A DNA stretch of 64,000 nt from Streptomyces durmitorensis (GCF_023498005.1 NZ_CP097289.1:3162001-3226000), one strand, 5' to 3'. Shown: positions 29,937 to 39,518, counted from the stretch's first letter. Numbers and translations are program-made. The notes: generated by a model not told the origin, from the sequence alone.

Positions 29937-30985
29937 TGGCGCTGCTCGGGCAGCGGCCGCGCGCCGCCACCACGCCGCCCCGCCCCAGCGGCCCCCTGCC
30001 GGGACTCGCTCTCGCAGCCCTCGGCGTCGCGGCGGCCTGGGCGACGCATGCGCTGCTCCCCGCCGTCCCGATGCTGACGGCGGCGGTGGTGCTGGGCCTC
30101 GCGGCGGCGCATGTCCCGGGTGTGCGTGCCGTCGTACGCGGCCGGGGCAGGGCGGGGCTCTCCCTCGCGGGCAAGCGGCTGATGCGGCTCGGCATCGTGC
30201 TGCTCGGCCTGAAGCTGAGCCTGGACGACGTCCTTGGCCTCGGCTGGGCGACGGTGGCGATGGTGCTCGGAGTGGTCGCGGCGACGTTCTTCGGTACGTG
30301 GTGGCTTGGCCGCAGGCTCGGCCTGCCCGGCGACCAGCCGCTCCTGATCGCCACCGGCTACTCGATCTGCGGTGCGTCCGCGATCGGCGCGGTCAGCGAG
30401 GTGTCCGAGAGCGAGGAGCGGGACGCGGCGGTCTCGGTGGCCCTCGTGACGCTCTGCGGGACGCTCGCCATCGCCGTACTGCCCCTGTTGCAGGGGCCGT
30501 TGGGGCTGAGCGACGCGGAGTTCGGGCGGTGGGCCGGTGCGAGCGTGCACGACGTGGGGCAGGTGGTGGCCACCGCGCAGACCGCAGGGGCGGGGGCGCT
30601 GGGTGACGCGGTCCTGGTGAAGCTGATGCGGGTGGCGGTGCTCGCGCCGCTGGTGGCGGCGGTGGGTCTCTCCCTGCGGGCGCGGTCCGCCGCGCGCGGG
30701 GCGGGGGCGACTGCGGGGAAACGCAGGCCGCCGGTGCTGCCGCTGTTCGTGGCGGGGTTCCTGGGGATGGTCGCGGTGCGGAGCACCGGCTGGGTGCCGG
30801 GATCCGCCCTGGACCTGGCGGGTCACGTCCAGGAACTGCTCCTCGCGGCGGCCCTGTTCGGGCTCGGCGCCGCGGTGGACCTGCCCTCGCTCACCCGAAC
30901 GGGCGGGCGCGTGGCGGCACTTGGGCTGTCCGCCTGGGTGGTGGTGGCGGGGGTTTCCTACGTGGGCGTCGTCCTCACGGCCTGA
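29936..30985 (+). CDS. YeiH/YadS family putative sulfate exporter
   Basis: 349 residues with about ten membrane helices. KRLMRLGIVLLGLKLSLDDV and TGYSICGASAIGAVSEVSE are signatures of PF03601 (YeiH), with LGLGAAVDLPSL-like sequence near the end. The family is annotated as putative sulfate exporters on limited evidence. Being coupled to a thiol dioxygenase and preceded by a LysR regulator, it may expel sulfite or sulfate formed from cysteine sulfinate (inference). Confidence 0.88.
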   Translation: MALLGQRPRAATTPPRPSGPLPGLALAALGVAAAWATHALLPAVPMLTAAVVLGLAAAHVPGVRAVVRGRGRAGLSLAGKRLMRLGIVLLGLKLSLDDVLGLGWATVAMVLGVVAATFFGTWWLGRRLGLPGDQPLLIATGYSICGASAIGAVSEVSESEERDAAVSVALVTLCGTLAIAVLPLLQGPLGLSDAEFGRWAGASVHDVGQVVATAQTAGAGALGDAVLVKLMRVAVLAPLVAAVGLSLRARSAARGAGATAGKRRPPVLPLFVAGFLGMVAVRSTGWVPGSALDLAGHVQELLLAAALFGLGAAVDLPSLTRTGGRVAALGLSAWVVVAGVSYVGVVLTA

Positions 30986-31003
30986 CCGGGGCAGGAAGGC
31001 CCG

Positions 31004-31065
31004 CCCGGGGGAAAGAAGGCCCGCCCGGGGAAAGAAGGCCTGTCCGGCGCCGACCCGCCGGACAG
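31004..31065. terminator. Bidirectional terminator with short direct repeats
   Basis: CTGTCCGGCG (31040-31049) and CGCCGGACAG (31056-31065) form a perfect 10-bp stem with a six-base loop between convergent genes. Just before it the string GAAGGCCCGCCCGGGG is repeated twice with AAAGAAGGCC in between, and a third partial copy abuts the stem. Confidence 0.7.
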
Positions 31066-31086
31066 ACCCCGTCTAGTGGACCCCCG

Positions 31087-31956
31087 TCAGGAGAGCCGGA
31101 CCCGGGCAAGCTGGCGCGACTGGGCGACCAGGCGATCCGCCGCGTCCCAGACCTCCGCGTCCTCCTCCAGGAAGCCCCCGGCGAGGTTCCGCGTGGTGAT
31201 GGAAACCCGCAGGGGACCGGGCGCGGGCCTGGCCCGCACATGCACCGTCAGCTCCACGGTGGGGACCCAGCCGGAGAGGCCGAGCTCGAAGGCCGTCGGC
31301 GGCAGCGCGTCCACCGCGAGCAGCAGCGACAGCGGGTCGGCGTCACGGCCGTCCGCGAGGCCGAACCAGGCCCGCATCTCCCCCTTGCCCGAGGGCTGGC
31401 CGACGGCCCACCCGACGGTGGACGGGTCCAGCTTCAGGAAGAGCCGGTCACTGATCGCCGAACTGCCGGGCACAGGGCGGTGGTCCGGAGCGTCCTGCGG
31501 ACCGAAGCACTGCTCGATCGGCGGCAGGGCGGGCGGCTTGGCCGTCGTGCGGACGTCGTCGGGAAGCCCCGCCAGATCTCCGTACGAGGCGAGCACGCGG
31601 ATCCGCTCGACCTCGCGCCCCTCGTCGTCGTACTGGAAGAGGGAGGCCTGCCCGGTCGACAGGGTCCGCCCGGCCCGCGCCGTGTCCGTGCGGATGACGG
31701 CGGGCCCGGGGTGGGACGCCGTGAGGTAGTGCGCGGAGACCGTGAAGGGATCCGCGTGCGGCAGGGCGTCGGCCAGCGCGCGGCCGATGACCGCGAGGAG
31801 ATAGCCGCCGTTGACGGCGTTGATGATCGTCCACCCGGCGGAGAGCTCGATGTCATAGACACCGGGCTCCCGCCGGGTGACCGCGGTGTCGCGGTCGAAC
31901 TCGCTGTCGCCGATGCTCGCGGGCACCGCTGCCGGTATGGATGCTGCCTCTGCCAT
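31087..31956 (-). CDS. Acyl-CoA thioesterase-like double hotdog protein
   Basis: 289 residues starting MAEAASIP at 31956, with no Shine-Dalgarno sequence; a TTG/ATG region upstream adds MLYVAG. WTIINAVNGGYLLAVIGRAL (VNGG helix) and DPFTVSAHYLTASHPGPAVI are typical of the TesB-like thioesterase superfamily family (PF13622). The N- and C-terminal halves form two hotdog folds; VELTVHVRARPAPGPLRV is the matching strand pair in the second half. It should hydrolyse or bind acyl-CoA thioesters. The start codon lies inside a perfect 11-bp palindrome. Confidence 0.82.
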   Translation of the reverse strand: MAEAASIPAAVPASIGDSEFDRDTAVTRREPGVYDIELSAGWTIINAVNGGYLLAVIGRALADALPHADPFTVSAHYLTASHPGPAVIRTDTARAGRTLSTGQASLFQYDDEGREVERIRVLASYGDLAGLPDDVRTTAKPPALPPIEQCFGPQDAPDHRPVPGSSAISDRLFLKLDPSTVGWAVGQPSGKGEMRAWFGLADGRDADPLSLLLAVDALPPTAFELGLSGWVPTVELTVHVRARPAPGPLRVSITTRNLAGGFLEEDAEVWDAADRLVAQSRQLARVRLS

Positions 31957-31963
31957 ACCGGCA
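31930..31963. promoter_or_regulatory. 11-bp inverted repeat spanning the thioesterase start codon
   Basis: TGCCGGTATGG (31930-31940) and CCATACCGGCA (31953-31963) are exact complements 12 bases apart. The right arm includes the ATG of the gene on the minus strand. In mRNA this would hide the start codon in a stem; at DNA level it could be an operator. Confidence 0.65.
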
Positions 31964-32017
31964 ACGTACAACATCTAATTACTGAGCGGTAGCTTTTTCT
32001 GAGCGGTGGCTTTTTCG

Positions 32018-32692
32018 TCACGACGACGCGACGTCCTCCACCTCCACCGCCGTCGACCGCCGGTGCCAGGCACGCGGCGCGCGCCAGTGGTAGCGCAGGG
32101 CGAGCAGTCGCAGGACGAAGGCCGTGACCACGGCGAGGCTGCTGGTGAAGGCGTTCACCATGTCGTAGTTGATGCAGAGCGCGACCATCGCGGAGCCGAC
32201 GATCGCGGGCACGGCGTACAGGTCGCGGTCCCAGCGCACCAGTGAGGGCACCTCGTTGGCGATGATGTCGCGCAGCACGCCACCGCCCACCGCGGTGGCC
32301 AGGCCCAGGGCGGCCGACGCGGTGAGCCCGAGGCCGTAGTCGTACGCCTTGGTCGTGCCCGTGACGCAGAAGAGGCCGAGGCCCGCCGCGTCGAAGACGT
32401 TCACCGCGAGCTGGGTGCGCTCCACCTCGGGGTGCAGGAAGAACACCAGGAGGGCCGCGAACAGCGGAGTGATGAAGTAGCCGAGGTCGGTGAAGGCCGC
32501 GGGCGGCACCGCACCGATGACCACGTCACGGATGAGCCCTCCGCCCAGCGCGGTGACCTCGGCGAGCACGGCGATGCCGAACACGTCGAAGTTCTTCCGC
32601 ACGGCGAGCAGCGCCCCGGAGATCGCGAAGACGAAGATCCCGACGATGTCGAGCGCGTGCTGGACGGAGGGACTGAACAGATCCTGAATCAC
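32018..32692 (-). CDS. TRIC-type cation channel family membrane protein
   Basis: 224 residues, seven predicted membrane helices arranged as two repeats of three plus one. Each repeat carries the family motif: GGGLIRDVVIG and GGGVLRDIIANEVP. These motifs define the UPF0126/TRIC family, whose bacterial members form trimeric K+/Na+ channels. TAAGAA lies six bases before the GTG start, consistent with a leaderless transcript. C-terminal tail is charged. Confidence 0.9.
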   Translation of the reverse strand: MIQDLFSPSVQHALDIVGIFVFAISGALLAVRKNFDVFGIAVLAEVTALGGGLIRDVVIGAVPPAAFTDLGYFITPLFAALLVFFLHPEVERTQLAVNVFDAAGLGLFCVTGTTKAYDYGLGLTASAALGLATAVGGGVLRDIIANEVPSLVRWDRDLYAVPAIVGSAMVALCINYDMVNAFTSSLAVVTAFVLRLLALRYHWRAPRAWHRRSTAVEVEDVASS

Positions 32693-32762
32693 GCGACATT
32701 CTTACCTGCCCGCCGGCGCGGGCCTCACCAGGGCGGCACCGCAGGGCGGCACCGCGCGGCGA

Positions 32763-34154
32763 CTACAGGGCGGGCTTGCCCTTCGTGAACAGCCACGTCT
32801 CGAACAGCGCGTCGAGCTGCTTGCCCGAGATCTTCTCGGCGAGCCGGATGAAGTCGGCGGTGCTCGCGTTCCCGTACTTGTTCTGCTCGGCCCAGGCCGG
32901 GAGCAGCTTGAAGAACGCCTTGTCGCCGATGCGCTCGCGCAGGACCTGGAGCGTCATCGCGCCGCGCTGGTAGACGGCGGAGGCGAACATCGTGTCGCGC
33001 TGCGGGTCGCCGACGACGATCTGCCAGAAGGGCGCGTCGGCGGGGCGCGAGTTGTAGCCCGCGAGGAAGGCGTCACGGGCGGTCTGCGTGCCCTTGTGCT
33101 CGCTCCACAGCCACTGGGAGTAGGTGGCGAAGCCTTCGTTGAGCCAGATGTCGTTCCACTTGTCGGGCGTGACGGAGTCGCCGAACCACTGGTGGGCGAG
33201 CTCGTGGGCGATGGTCGACTCGCTGCGGATCGCGGAGTAGACCGGCTTGGTCTGGGTCTCCAGGGAGAAGCCGGCCTGTGGCATGTCGTCGACGATCGCG
33301 CCGGTCTCCTCGAAGGGATAGGGGCCGAAGATCTTCGACCAGTAGTCGGTGACCTCCGCGGTGACGCCGTACACGTCGACGTTGTTGCTGTTCTCCAGGA
33401 CCGGGTCGATGGCGACGTAGATCGGGGTCCCCGCCGGGGTCTTGCCCCTCTTCACGTCGAACTTCCCGATCGTGGCGGTCGCGAGGTAGGTCGCCATGGG
33501 CCTGGACTCGCGCCAGTGGGCGACGGTCTGTCCGCCCTTGTCGTACGTGCCGACGAGGCGGCCGTTGGAGACTCCGGTCAGGCCCTTGGGCGCCTTGATG
33601 CGGATGTCGAAGGCGGCCTTGTCCATCGGGTGGTCGCTGGAGGGGAACCAGGTCGACGCGGCGTTGGGCTCGCAGGCGACGAAGACGCCGTCGGTGGTCT
33701 TCATCCAGCCGTAGTCGGAGCCGAAGACGATGGGGCCGCTCAGCGGCTCGGGCACACCGCCGTAGGTGACGCTCGCGGTGAAGTTCTTGTTCTTGCGCAG
33801 GCTGTCGCGGGGGCTGATGCGGATCTCGTCGCCCTTGCGCGTGAAGTGCGCCCGTCTTCCGTTCACCTCGATTCTCGTCACCTCCAGCTTCTGGAGGTCG
33901 AGGTTGAAGGAGGAGAGGTTCTGGGTGGCGCGCGCGGTGATGGTGGTGCGGCCGTCGAGGCGGTCGGTGTCGGGGTTGTACGCCACGTCGAGGCCGTAGT
34001 GGCGTACGTCGAATCCGCCGTTGCCCAGCTGCGGGAAGTACGGGTCTCCGACGCCGTCGGAGCCCGGGTGGGGCCCGGGTGCGGCGGCGATCAAGCAGAA
34101 GGAGGCGGCGGCGGTGGCCAGTGCCCCCAGACGTGCCGAACGGGAGAGTGCCAT
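32763..34154 (-). CDS. Secreted M1-family metallopeptidase
   Basis: 463 residues. A signal peptide (MALSRSARLGALATAAASFC...AAAPG) indicates export. The M1 catalytic signature is complete: HELAH at 317-321, second zinc ligand Glu340 in WLNEGFATY, and the substrate Gly-rich strand in the degenerate form MPQAGFSLETQT around 301-312 rather than canonical GAMEN. It lacks the large C-terminal helical domain of aminopeptidase N, as the short Streptomyces secreted members do. It probably releases amino acids from extracellular peptides, suiting the peptide importer encoded just upstream on the same strand. Confidence 0.9.
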   Translation of the reverse strand: MALSRSARLGALATAAASFCLIAAAPGPHPGSDGVGDPYFPQLGNGGFDVRHYGLDVAYNPDTDRLDGRTTITARATQNLSSFNLDLQKLEVTRIEVNGRRAHFTRKGDEIRISPRDSLRKNKNFTASVTYGGVPEPLSGPIVFGSDYGWMKTTDGVFVACEPNAASTWFPSSDHPMDKAAFDIRIKAPKGLTGVSNGRLVGTYDKGGQTVAHWRESRPMATYLATATIGKFDVKRGKTPAGTPIYVAIDPVLENSNNVDVYGVTAEVTDYWSKIFGPYPFEETGAIVDDMPQAGFSLETQTKPVYSAIRSESTIAHELAHQWFGDSVTPDKWNDIWLNEGFATYSQWLWSEHKGTQTARDAFLAGYNSRPADAPFWQIVVGDPQRDTMFASAVYQRGAMTLQVLRERIGDKAFFKLLPAWAEQNKYGNASTADFIRLAEKISGKQLDALFETWLFTKGKPAL

Positions 34155-34262
34155 GAGTCATCCCTTCGCGCATGTTCCGATGAAACGGACACGCAGACTC
34201 TGCACTCTCCCGTATGGGCGTGTACATGACCTGGTGACTGATTTTTACCAAGTCATCAGGCA

Positions 34263-35537
34263 CTACTTGCCAGTTGGCTCCTGACCCGCGACTTCCGCTT
34301 CCGGGGCGGCCTTCGGGGCTTCGTCCTTCGCGGCGGCCTTCGGGGCTTCGTCCTTCGCGACGGTCTTCTTCGGGGTCGCGGCCTCCTCGGCCGTCTCCTC
34401 GGCCTTGCTCACCACCGACACCACGTCGATCGCCTCCTTGGCGACCTGCAGCAGCTTGGTGTCGCCCGGCTGCTGGTCCTCGGCGTTCTCCGGGTGGTGG
34501 CACGCCACCTGGTGGCCGGAGGCGAGGGCGATCAGCGGCGGCTCGGTCTTCGCGCAGATCTCCGTCGCCTTCCAGCAGCGCGTGTGGAAACGGCAGCCGG
34601 TGGGCGGGTCGATCGGCGAGGGGACGTCACCGCGCAGCAGGATGCGCTCGCTCTTGACGCCGCGTCGCCGGGGGTCGGGCACCGGAACGGCGGACAGGAG
34701 CGCCTTGGTGTACGGGTGCATCGGTGTGGAGTAGAGGTCCTTGCGGTCCGCGAGCTCCACGATCTTGCCGAGGTACATCACCGCGATGCGGTCAGAGACG
34801 TGCCGGATGACCGAGAGGTCGTGCGCGATGATCACGTACGTGAGGCCGAGCTCGTCCTGGAGGTCGTCCAGGAGGTTGACCACCTGCGCCTGGATGGAGA
34901 CGTCCAGGGCGGAGACGGGCTCGTCGGCCACGACCAGCTTGGGCCGCAGCGCGAGCGCACGGGCGATGCCGATGCGCTGGCGCTGACCGCCGGAGAACTC
35001 GTGCGGGTAGCGGTTGTAGTGCTCGGGGCTGAGCCCCACGCGCTCCAGCATCTCCTGCACGTGCTTCTTCAGGCCGCCCTCGGGCTTGACGCCCTGCAGC
35101 TTGAACGGCGCACCGACGATCGTGCCGATGGTGTGCCGCGGGTTCAGCGACGAGTACGGGTCCTGGAAGATCATCTGGACGTCGCGGCGCAGCGGCCGCA
35201 TCTTCCCGGTGTTCAGGTGCGTGATGTCCACGCCCTCGAACTCCACGCGGCCCGCGGTCGGTTCGAGCAGGCGCGTGATCAGACGGCCCATCGTCGACTT
35301 GCCGCAGCCCGACTCGCCCACGACGCCGAGCGTTTCACCGGGACGTACGTCGAAGGTGAGACCGTCGACGGCCTGCACCGCCGCCACCTGGCGCTGCAAC
35401 AGCCCCTTCTTGATGGGGAAGTGCTTCACCAGGCCGTCGACCTTGAGCAGCGGCTCGGGCGAGCCGGAGGAACTCTTCGTCTGCGCCGGGATCGTCATCT
35501 CCTGGCCCTTCGCCTGATCTTTCGCATCGTCTTTCAC
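34263..35537 (-). CDS. Peptide ABC importer ATPase (DppF/OppF type)
   Basis: 424 residues. Walker [11 protein letters not shown]-loop [11 protein letters not shown], signature [15 protein letters not shown], Walker [12 protein letters not shown] and switch His in IAHDLSV are all intact. The oligopeptide-type C-terminal cysteine cluster ([16 protein letters not shown]) is present, which in this family can bind an Fe-S cluster. After it comes an unusual tail of about 80 residues rich in Lys, Glu and Ala with two copies of [11 protein letters not shown] start overlaps the DppD stop (GTGA). Last gene of the operon. Confidence 0.95.
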   Translation of the reverse strand: MKDDAKDQAKGQEMTIPAQTKSSSGSPEPLLKVDGLVKHFPIKKGLLQRQVAAVQAVDGLTFDVRPGETLGVVGESGCGKSTMGRLITRLLEPTAGRVEFEGVDITHLNTGKMRPLRRDVQMIFQDPYSSLNPRHTIGTIVGAPFKLQGVKPEGGLKKHVQEMLERVGLSPEHYNRYPHEFSGGQRQRIGIARALALRPKLVVADEPVSALDVSIQAQVVNLLDDLQDELGLTYVIIAHDLSVIRHVSDRIAVMYLGKIVELADRKDLYSTPMHPYTKALLSAVPVPDPRRRGVKSERILLRGDVPSPIDPPTGCRFHTRCWKATEICAKTEPPLIALASGHQVACHHPENAEDQQPGDTKLLQVAKEAIDVVSVVSKAEETAEEAATPKKTVAKDEAPKAAAKDEAPKAAPEAEVAGQEPTGK

Positions 35538-36631
35538 AGCTTCGGCGCAATCTCTTCGGTCCAGATGCGGGTGCGCTCACCCTGCGACATGTGGCAGGCG
35601 GTGAAGTGACCCGGCGCGACCTCGTGCAGGTCGGGGCGCTCACGGCGGGTGATCTGGTCCTTGGGGATGTCGGCGTACGGGCAGCGCGGGTTGAAGGCGC
35701 AGCCGTCCGGCAGGTTGATCAGGCTGGGCGGGGAGCCCTTGACCGGCACGAGACGGTCGGTCTCCTCGCGGTCGATGCGCGGCATCGACCCCAACAGGCC
35801 CCAGGTGTAGGGGTGCTGGGGCTCGTAGAAGACCTTCTCGGCGGTGCCGCGCTCGACGCAGCGCCCGCCGTACATCACGAGCAGCTCGTCCGCCATCTCG
35901 GCGACCACGCCCAGGTCGTGCGTGATCATGATGACCGCGGAGCCGAACTCCTTCTGCAGATCCCGGATGAGGTCGAGGATCTGCGCCTGGACGGTGACGT
36001 CAAGGGCGGTCGTCGGCTCGTCGGCGATGAGCAGTTCGGGGTTGTTCACCAGGGCCATCGCGATCATCGCGCGCTGGCGCATGCCGCCCGAGAACTCGTG
36101 CGGGTAGCTGTCGACCCGCTTGTCCGGCTGGGGAATGCCCACCCGGTCGAGCATCTCGATGGCGCGCTTGCGGGCGACCTTCTTGTCCACGTTGTTGTGG
36201 ACCCGGTACGCCTCCATGATCTGCTTGCCGATGGAGTAGTACGGGTGCAGCGCGGACAGCGGGTCCTGGAAGATCATCGCCATGTCGCGGCCGCGCAGCT
36301 TGCGCACCTGGTTCGGGTCCGCGCTGAGCAGCTCCGTGCCGTTCAGCCAGATCTCGCCGGACAGCTGGGCCTTGCGGCTGCCGTACTGCCCCGCGGTGTG
36401 CAGGCCGAGGATGCCGAGCGAGGTGACCGACTTGCCGGATCCTGACTCGCCGACGATGCCGAGGGTCTTGCCCTTCTCCAGCTGGAAGCTGAGCCCGTCG
36501 ACGGACCTGACCAGGCCGTCGTCGGTCGGGAAGTGCACCTTGAGGTCGCGCACCTCGAGGAAGGCGGTGGGAGCGACCGCAGTGGCGACGGGTTCTCCGA
36601 CCGCCGCTCCGGTCTTGTGCAGTTCGGTCAT
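35534..36631 (-). CDS. Peptide ABC importer ATPase (DppD/OppD type)
   Basis: 365 residues from the ATG at 36631. Walker [22 protein letters not shown], signature [15 protein letters not shown], Walker [21 protein letters not shown] and the cysteine motif [10 protein letters not shown] are present. It pairs with the downstream ATPase to power import by the two permeases. Overlaps the upstream permease stop by ATGA and the downstream ATPase start by GTGA, so the three genes are translationally coupled. Confidence 0.95.
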   Translation of the reverse strand: MTELHKTGAAVGEPVATAVAPTAFLEVRDLKVHFPTDDGLVRSVDGLSFQLEKGKTLGIVGESGSGKSVTSLGILGLHTAGQYGSRKAQLSGEIWLNGTELLSADPNQVRKLRGRDMAMIFQDPLSALHPYYSIGKQIMEAYRVHNNVDKKVARKRAIEMLDRVGIPQPDKRVDSYPHEFSGGMRQRAMIAMALVNNPELLIADEPTTALDVTVQAQILDLIRDLQKEFGSAVIMITHDLGVVAEMADELLVMYGGRCVERGTAEKVFYEPQHPYTWGLLGSMPRIDREETDRLVPVKGSPPSLINLPDGCAFNPRCPYADIPKDQITRRERPDLHEVAPGHFTACHMSQGERTRIWTEEIAPKL

Positions 36632-37629
36632 CCCAGCCTCACTCGCGGGTCGATGACGGCGTACAGAAGGTCGACGACGAGGTTGGCGAGCGCGATCGCG
36701 AGCGACGCGCACAAGGTCACGCCGAGGATCACCGGCAGGTCCTTGTTGCTGATGGCCTTGACCGCCTCCAGGCCGAGCCCCGGCAGGTTGAACGTGGACT
36801 CGGTGAGGACGGCGCCACCGAGGAGCACACCGAGGTCGAGGCCGAAGACCGTGAGGATCGGCGTCATGGCGGAGCGCAGCGCGTGCCGTCTGATGACGAC
36901 GGCCTCGCCGAGCCCCTTGGCGCGCGCGGTGCGGATGTAGTCCTCACCGAGCACTTCCAGCATGGTCGCGCGGGTGAGCCGTGCGTACATGGCGGCGTTG
37001 AGGAACGCGAGCACGATCCAGGGAAGGATCAGGGTCTCGAACCAGATGTTGATCGGATCGTCCGTGGTGAGGGTGTCCTCGATCTTCACCCAGCCGAGCG
37101 TGTGGACGAAGAGCCCCATCGCGATCATGCCGGTGAAGAAGATCGGGAGCGAGACGCCGCCGAGGGCGGTGATCATCGCGGAACGGTCCCAGATGGTGCC
37201 CCGCTTGAGCGCGGAGAGCACACCGGTGGCGACACCGGCGACCAGCCACAGCACACACGCACCGGCGGCGAGCGCCGCGGTGACGGGCAGGGCGTCCTTG
37301 AGGGTCTCCCAGACGGGCGCCTCGGTACGGAAGGAGTATCCGAAGCAGGGGGCCGGACAGTGGGTGACGTCGGCCCCGTTGGCGTAGTCACGCCCCATCG
37401 GGATGCCCTTGACGAAGTCCCAGAACTGGACGAGCAGAGGATCGTCCAGACCCAGTTTGATCCGGATGCCAGCGAGCTGCTCGGCTCCGGACGACTTGCC
37501 GGCGAAGAGGACGGCGATGTCCTGTCCCGCCCACTTGGGCAGCATGAAGAAGACGGTGAAGGTCGCGAGCAGTACGACCAGCACCATGACGACAACGGCG
37601 ATCAGGCGCCGGATGAGATAAGCAAGCAC
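36628..37629 (-). CDS. Peptide ABC importer permease (DppB/OppB type)
   Basis: 333 residues if translated from the GTG at 37629, giving the typical MLAYLIRRLIAVVVMVLVVL start. The EAA motif is EDYIRTARAKGLGEAVVIRR, and the family's large loop before helix 2 is present. No ribosome-binding site precedes this GTG; immediately upstream is an 18-bp hairpin. An alternative GTG at 37680 lies inside that hairpin. About six membrane helices. Coupled to the DppD gene downstream. Confidence 0.92.
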   Translation of the reverse strand: MLAYLIRRLIAVVVMVLVVLLATFTVFFMLPKWAGQDIAVLFAGKSSGAEQLAGIRIKLGLDDPLLVQFWDFVKGIPMGRDYANGADVTHCPAPCFGYSFRTEAPVWETLKDALPVTAALAAGACVLWLVAGVATGVLSALKRGTIWDRSAMITALGGVSLPIFFTGMIAMGLFVHTLGWVKIEDTLTTDDPINIWFETLILPWIVLAFLNAAMYARLTRATMLEVLGEDYIRTARAKGLGEAVVIRRHALRSAMTPILTVFGLDLGVLLGGAVLTESTFNLPGLGLEAVKAISNKDLPVILGVTLCASLAIALANLVVDLLYAVIDPRVRLG

Positions 37630-37636
37630 TGTGCGC

Positions 37637-37691
37637 GGCCCGGCGGTGGCCGGGGCCCCCTTGTGAGGGGTCCCGGCCACCGCCCGGGGCC
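37637..37691 (-). promoter_or_regulatory. Long intra-operon hairpin between binding-protein and permease genes
   Basis: Arms 37642-37659 and 37667-37684 are 18 bases long with one mismatch and a seven-base loop, and the pairing extends imperfectly outward to 37637 and 37691. It begins about 58 bases after the binding-protein stop and ends about eight bases before the permease GTG. Such structures typically cause partial termination or protect the upstream mRNA so that the binding protein exceeds the membrane components. Confidence 0.75.
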
Positions 37692-37748
37692 ATCACCTGC
37701 CCTTCGGACTGGCGGGATTCGGCGGTGGGACTGCCTTGGTGGCGGGGA

Positions 37749-39518
37749 CTACTTCTTGTCGTTCACACCGAGCGAGACGTAGTCGTAACGACCGCTGTAA
37801 GCGGCGGACGAGTAGACGTTGGTCGCCCGCGAGGAACGCCACGAGATGTTCTTCTCGTAGATGAAGGGCATCCAGTAGGCCTTGTCCACGATCTCGTGGG
37901 CCAGGTCGGTGTAGATCTCACCGGCCTTGTTGGGGTCGACCGTGGCGATCGCGTCGTCGAAGTACTTGTCGATCTTCGGCTCGTCGATCTGCGACTCGTT
38001 GTAGTTGCCGTTCTCAGCGATGAAGCGGCTGTCGAACAGCGGCTGGGCGTAGCCCTGGCCGGTGGGGAAGTCAGGACCCCAGCCCGCCATCGTCATGCCG
38101 ATGCCGCGCTTCTTCACCACCGAGGGAGAGCCGGTGATGCTGGAGGAGTCGGCGCCGTCGATCTGGTCGACGTCGGCGTTGATGTTGACCTTCTTCAGCT
38201 GCTCCTGGAGCGCCGTGGCGGCGTCCACCTCACCCGGCTGGTTGGTGCGCGCCGAGATCTTGGTCGAGAAGCCGTCCGGCTTGCCGCACTCCTTGAGCTG
38301 AGCCTTCGCCTTGGCGACGTCCGGCTTGCCCTTGCGCTCCTTGATGCCGTACGGGTCGTAGTCGTCGTGACCCTTGATCGACTTCGGGAAGACGTTGGTG
38401 GCGATCTCACCGGCGGCGACCTCGCCGCCACGGGTCTTCTGCAGGCTCGCGAAGTCCGTGGCGTAGAAGACGGCCTTGCGGCAGGCCTCGTTGTCGAACG
38501 GCTTCGTCTTGGTCACCAGGGCGACGTAACGGACGAAGTCCGTCTGCATGTTGTCGACGTTGTCCTTGTGATCCTGAATGGCGGTGGTACGACCCGACTG
38601 GGTCATGCCGGTGCCATTCATGTCGATGTCGTAGTCGCCTTCCATCAGGCGCTTGTCGTTCTCTTCGAGGTTCGCCGAGATGGTGACCGAGATCTTGTCC
38701 GGCAGGGCGGGACGGACCGGGTCGGACGACTTCTTCCAGTTCGGGTTGCGCACGAGCGTGATGCTCTTGCCGGCGCTGTAGTTCTGGAACTTGTACGGGC
38801 CGGAGGAGAACGGGCGCTGGGTGTACTTGGCGCCGGTGTCCTCGGACTGCTTCACCGGGGTGCCCGACGGCATCGCGAGCATCTGCTCGAAGTCGCCGTT
38901 CTTCTTGGGCAGCTTGAAGATGATGGTGTTGTCGTCCGGCGTCTCGATCGCCTTCAGACCCAGCTTGTCCTTCGACTTGTCCTCGTAGGGGCCCTTGTAC
39001 TCGCCCTTGGGGTCGAGCGTCGTCTTCAGGTACGCGGGCCCACCGGTGATGACCTTGGTCGCCCAGATGCGCTCGATGCCGTACTTGATGTCCTTGGAGG
39101 TCAGCTTCGAGCCGTCCTCCCAGGTGAGGCCGGAACGCAGCTTGTACGTGTAGGTCTTCCCGTCGTCGCTGATCTTCGCCGTGGACTCGGCGAGGTCGGG
39201 GACGAGCTTGTTGGACGCGGCACCCGGCTTGGTGTCGTACGTGATCAGCGTGCGGGTGTAGTACCGCATGAAGTCCCACGTCATGCCGTAGTACGCGCGC
39301 TGCGGGTCGGCCGAGTCCAGGTCCTGCTTGGCGATGAACTTGAGCGTTCCGCCCTTCTTCGCCGACTTGTTCGCGACGTTGCCGATCGCCTTGTTGTAGC
39401 CGGCACCCTTGCTGTCGTCGTCGTCGCTGCCGCCGCCGCACGCCGTGGTGGTCACCAGCGCCGCCACGACGAGGGCCGCGCCTGCGGTCAACCGTCGTTT
39501 AGAGGAACCTGTGGGCAT
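37749..39518 (-). CDS. Peptide-binding lipoprotein, SBP family 5
   Basis: 589 residues from the ATG at 39518 (GGAGG seven bases upstream). The lipoprotein signal SSKRRLTAGAALVVAALVTT ends in TAC, with acylated Cys27 followed by GGGSDDDD, a typical flexible linker. GGTLKFIAKQDLDSADPQRA begins the SBP_bac_5 domain and LTWEDGSKLTSKDIKYGIER is the family signature. It sits outside the membrane and delivers oligopeptides or similar solutes to the permeases. Encoded between the two permease genes; hairpin downstream. Confidence 0.95.
   Translation of the reverse strand: MPTGSSKRRLTAGAALVVAALVTTTACGGGSDDDDSKGAGYNKAIGNVANKSAKKGGTLKFIAKQDLDSADPQRAYYGMTWDFMRYYTRTLITYDTKPGAASNKLVPDLAESTAKISDDGKTYTYKLRSGLTWEDGSKLTSKDIKYGIERIWATKVITGGPAYLKTTLDPKGEYKGPYEDKSKDKLGLKAIETPDDNTIIFKLPKKNGDFEQMLAMPSGTPVKQSEDTGAKYTQRPFSSGPYKFQNYSAGKSITLVRNPNWKKSSDPVRPALPDKISVTISANLEENDKRLMEGDYDIDMNGTGMTQSGRTTAIQDHKDNVDNMQTDFVRYVALVTKTKPFDNEACRKAVFYATDFASLQKTRGGEVAAGEIATNVFPKSIKGHDDYDPYGIKERKGKPDVAKAKAQLKECGKPDGFSTKISARTNQPGEVDAATALQEQLKKVNINADVDQIDGADSSSITGSPSVVKKRGIGMTMAGWGPDFPTGQGYAQPLFDSRFIAENGNYNESQIDEPKIDKYFDDAIATVDPNKAGEIYTDLAHEIVDKAYWMPFIYEKNISWRSSRATNVYSSAAYSGRYDYVSLGVNDKK

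Noticed and set aside
37388-37696. Plausible small frame starting at an ATG just beyond the hairpin ahead of DppB
   Set aside because: Out of frame with the permease and without domain; it has a weak AGGTG only by chance.
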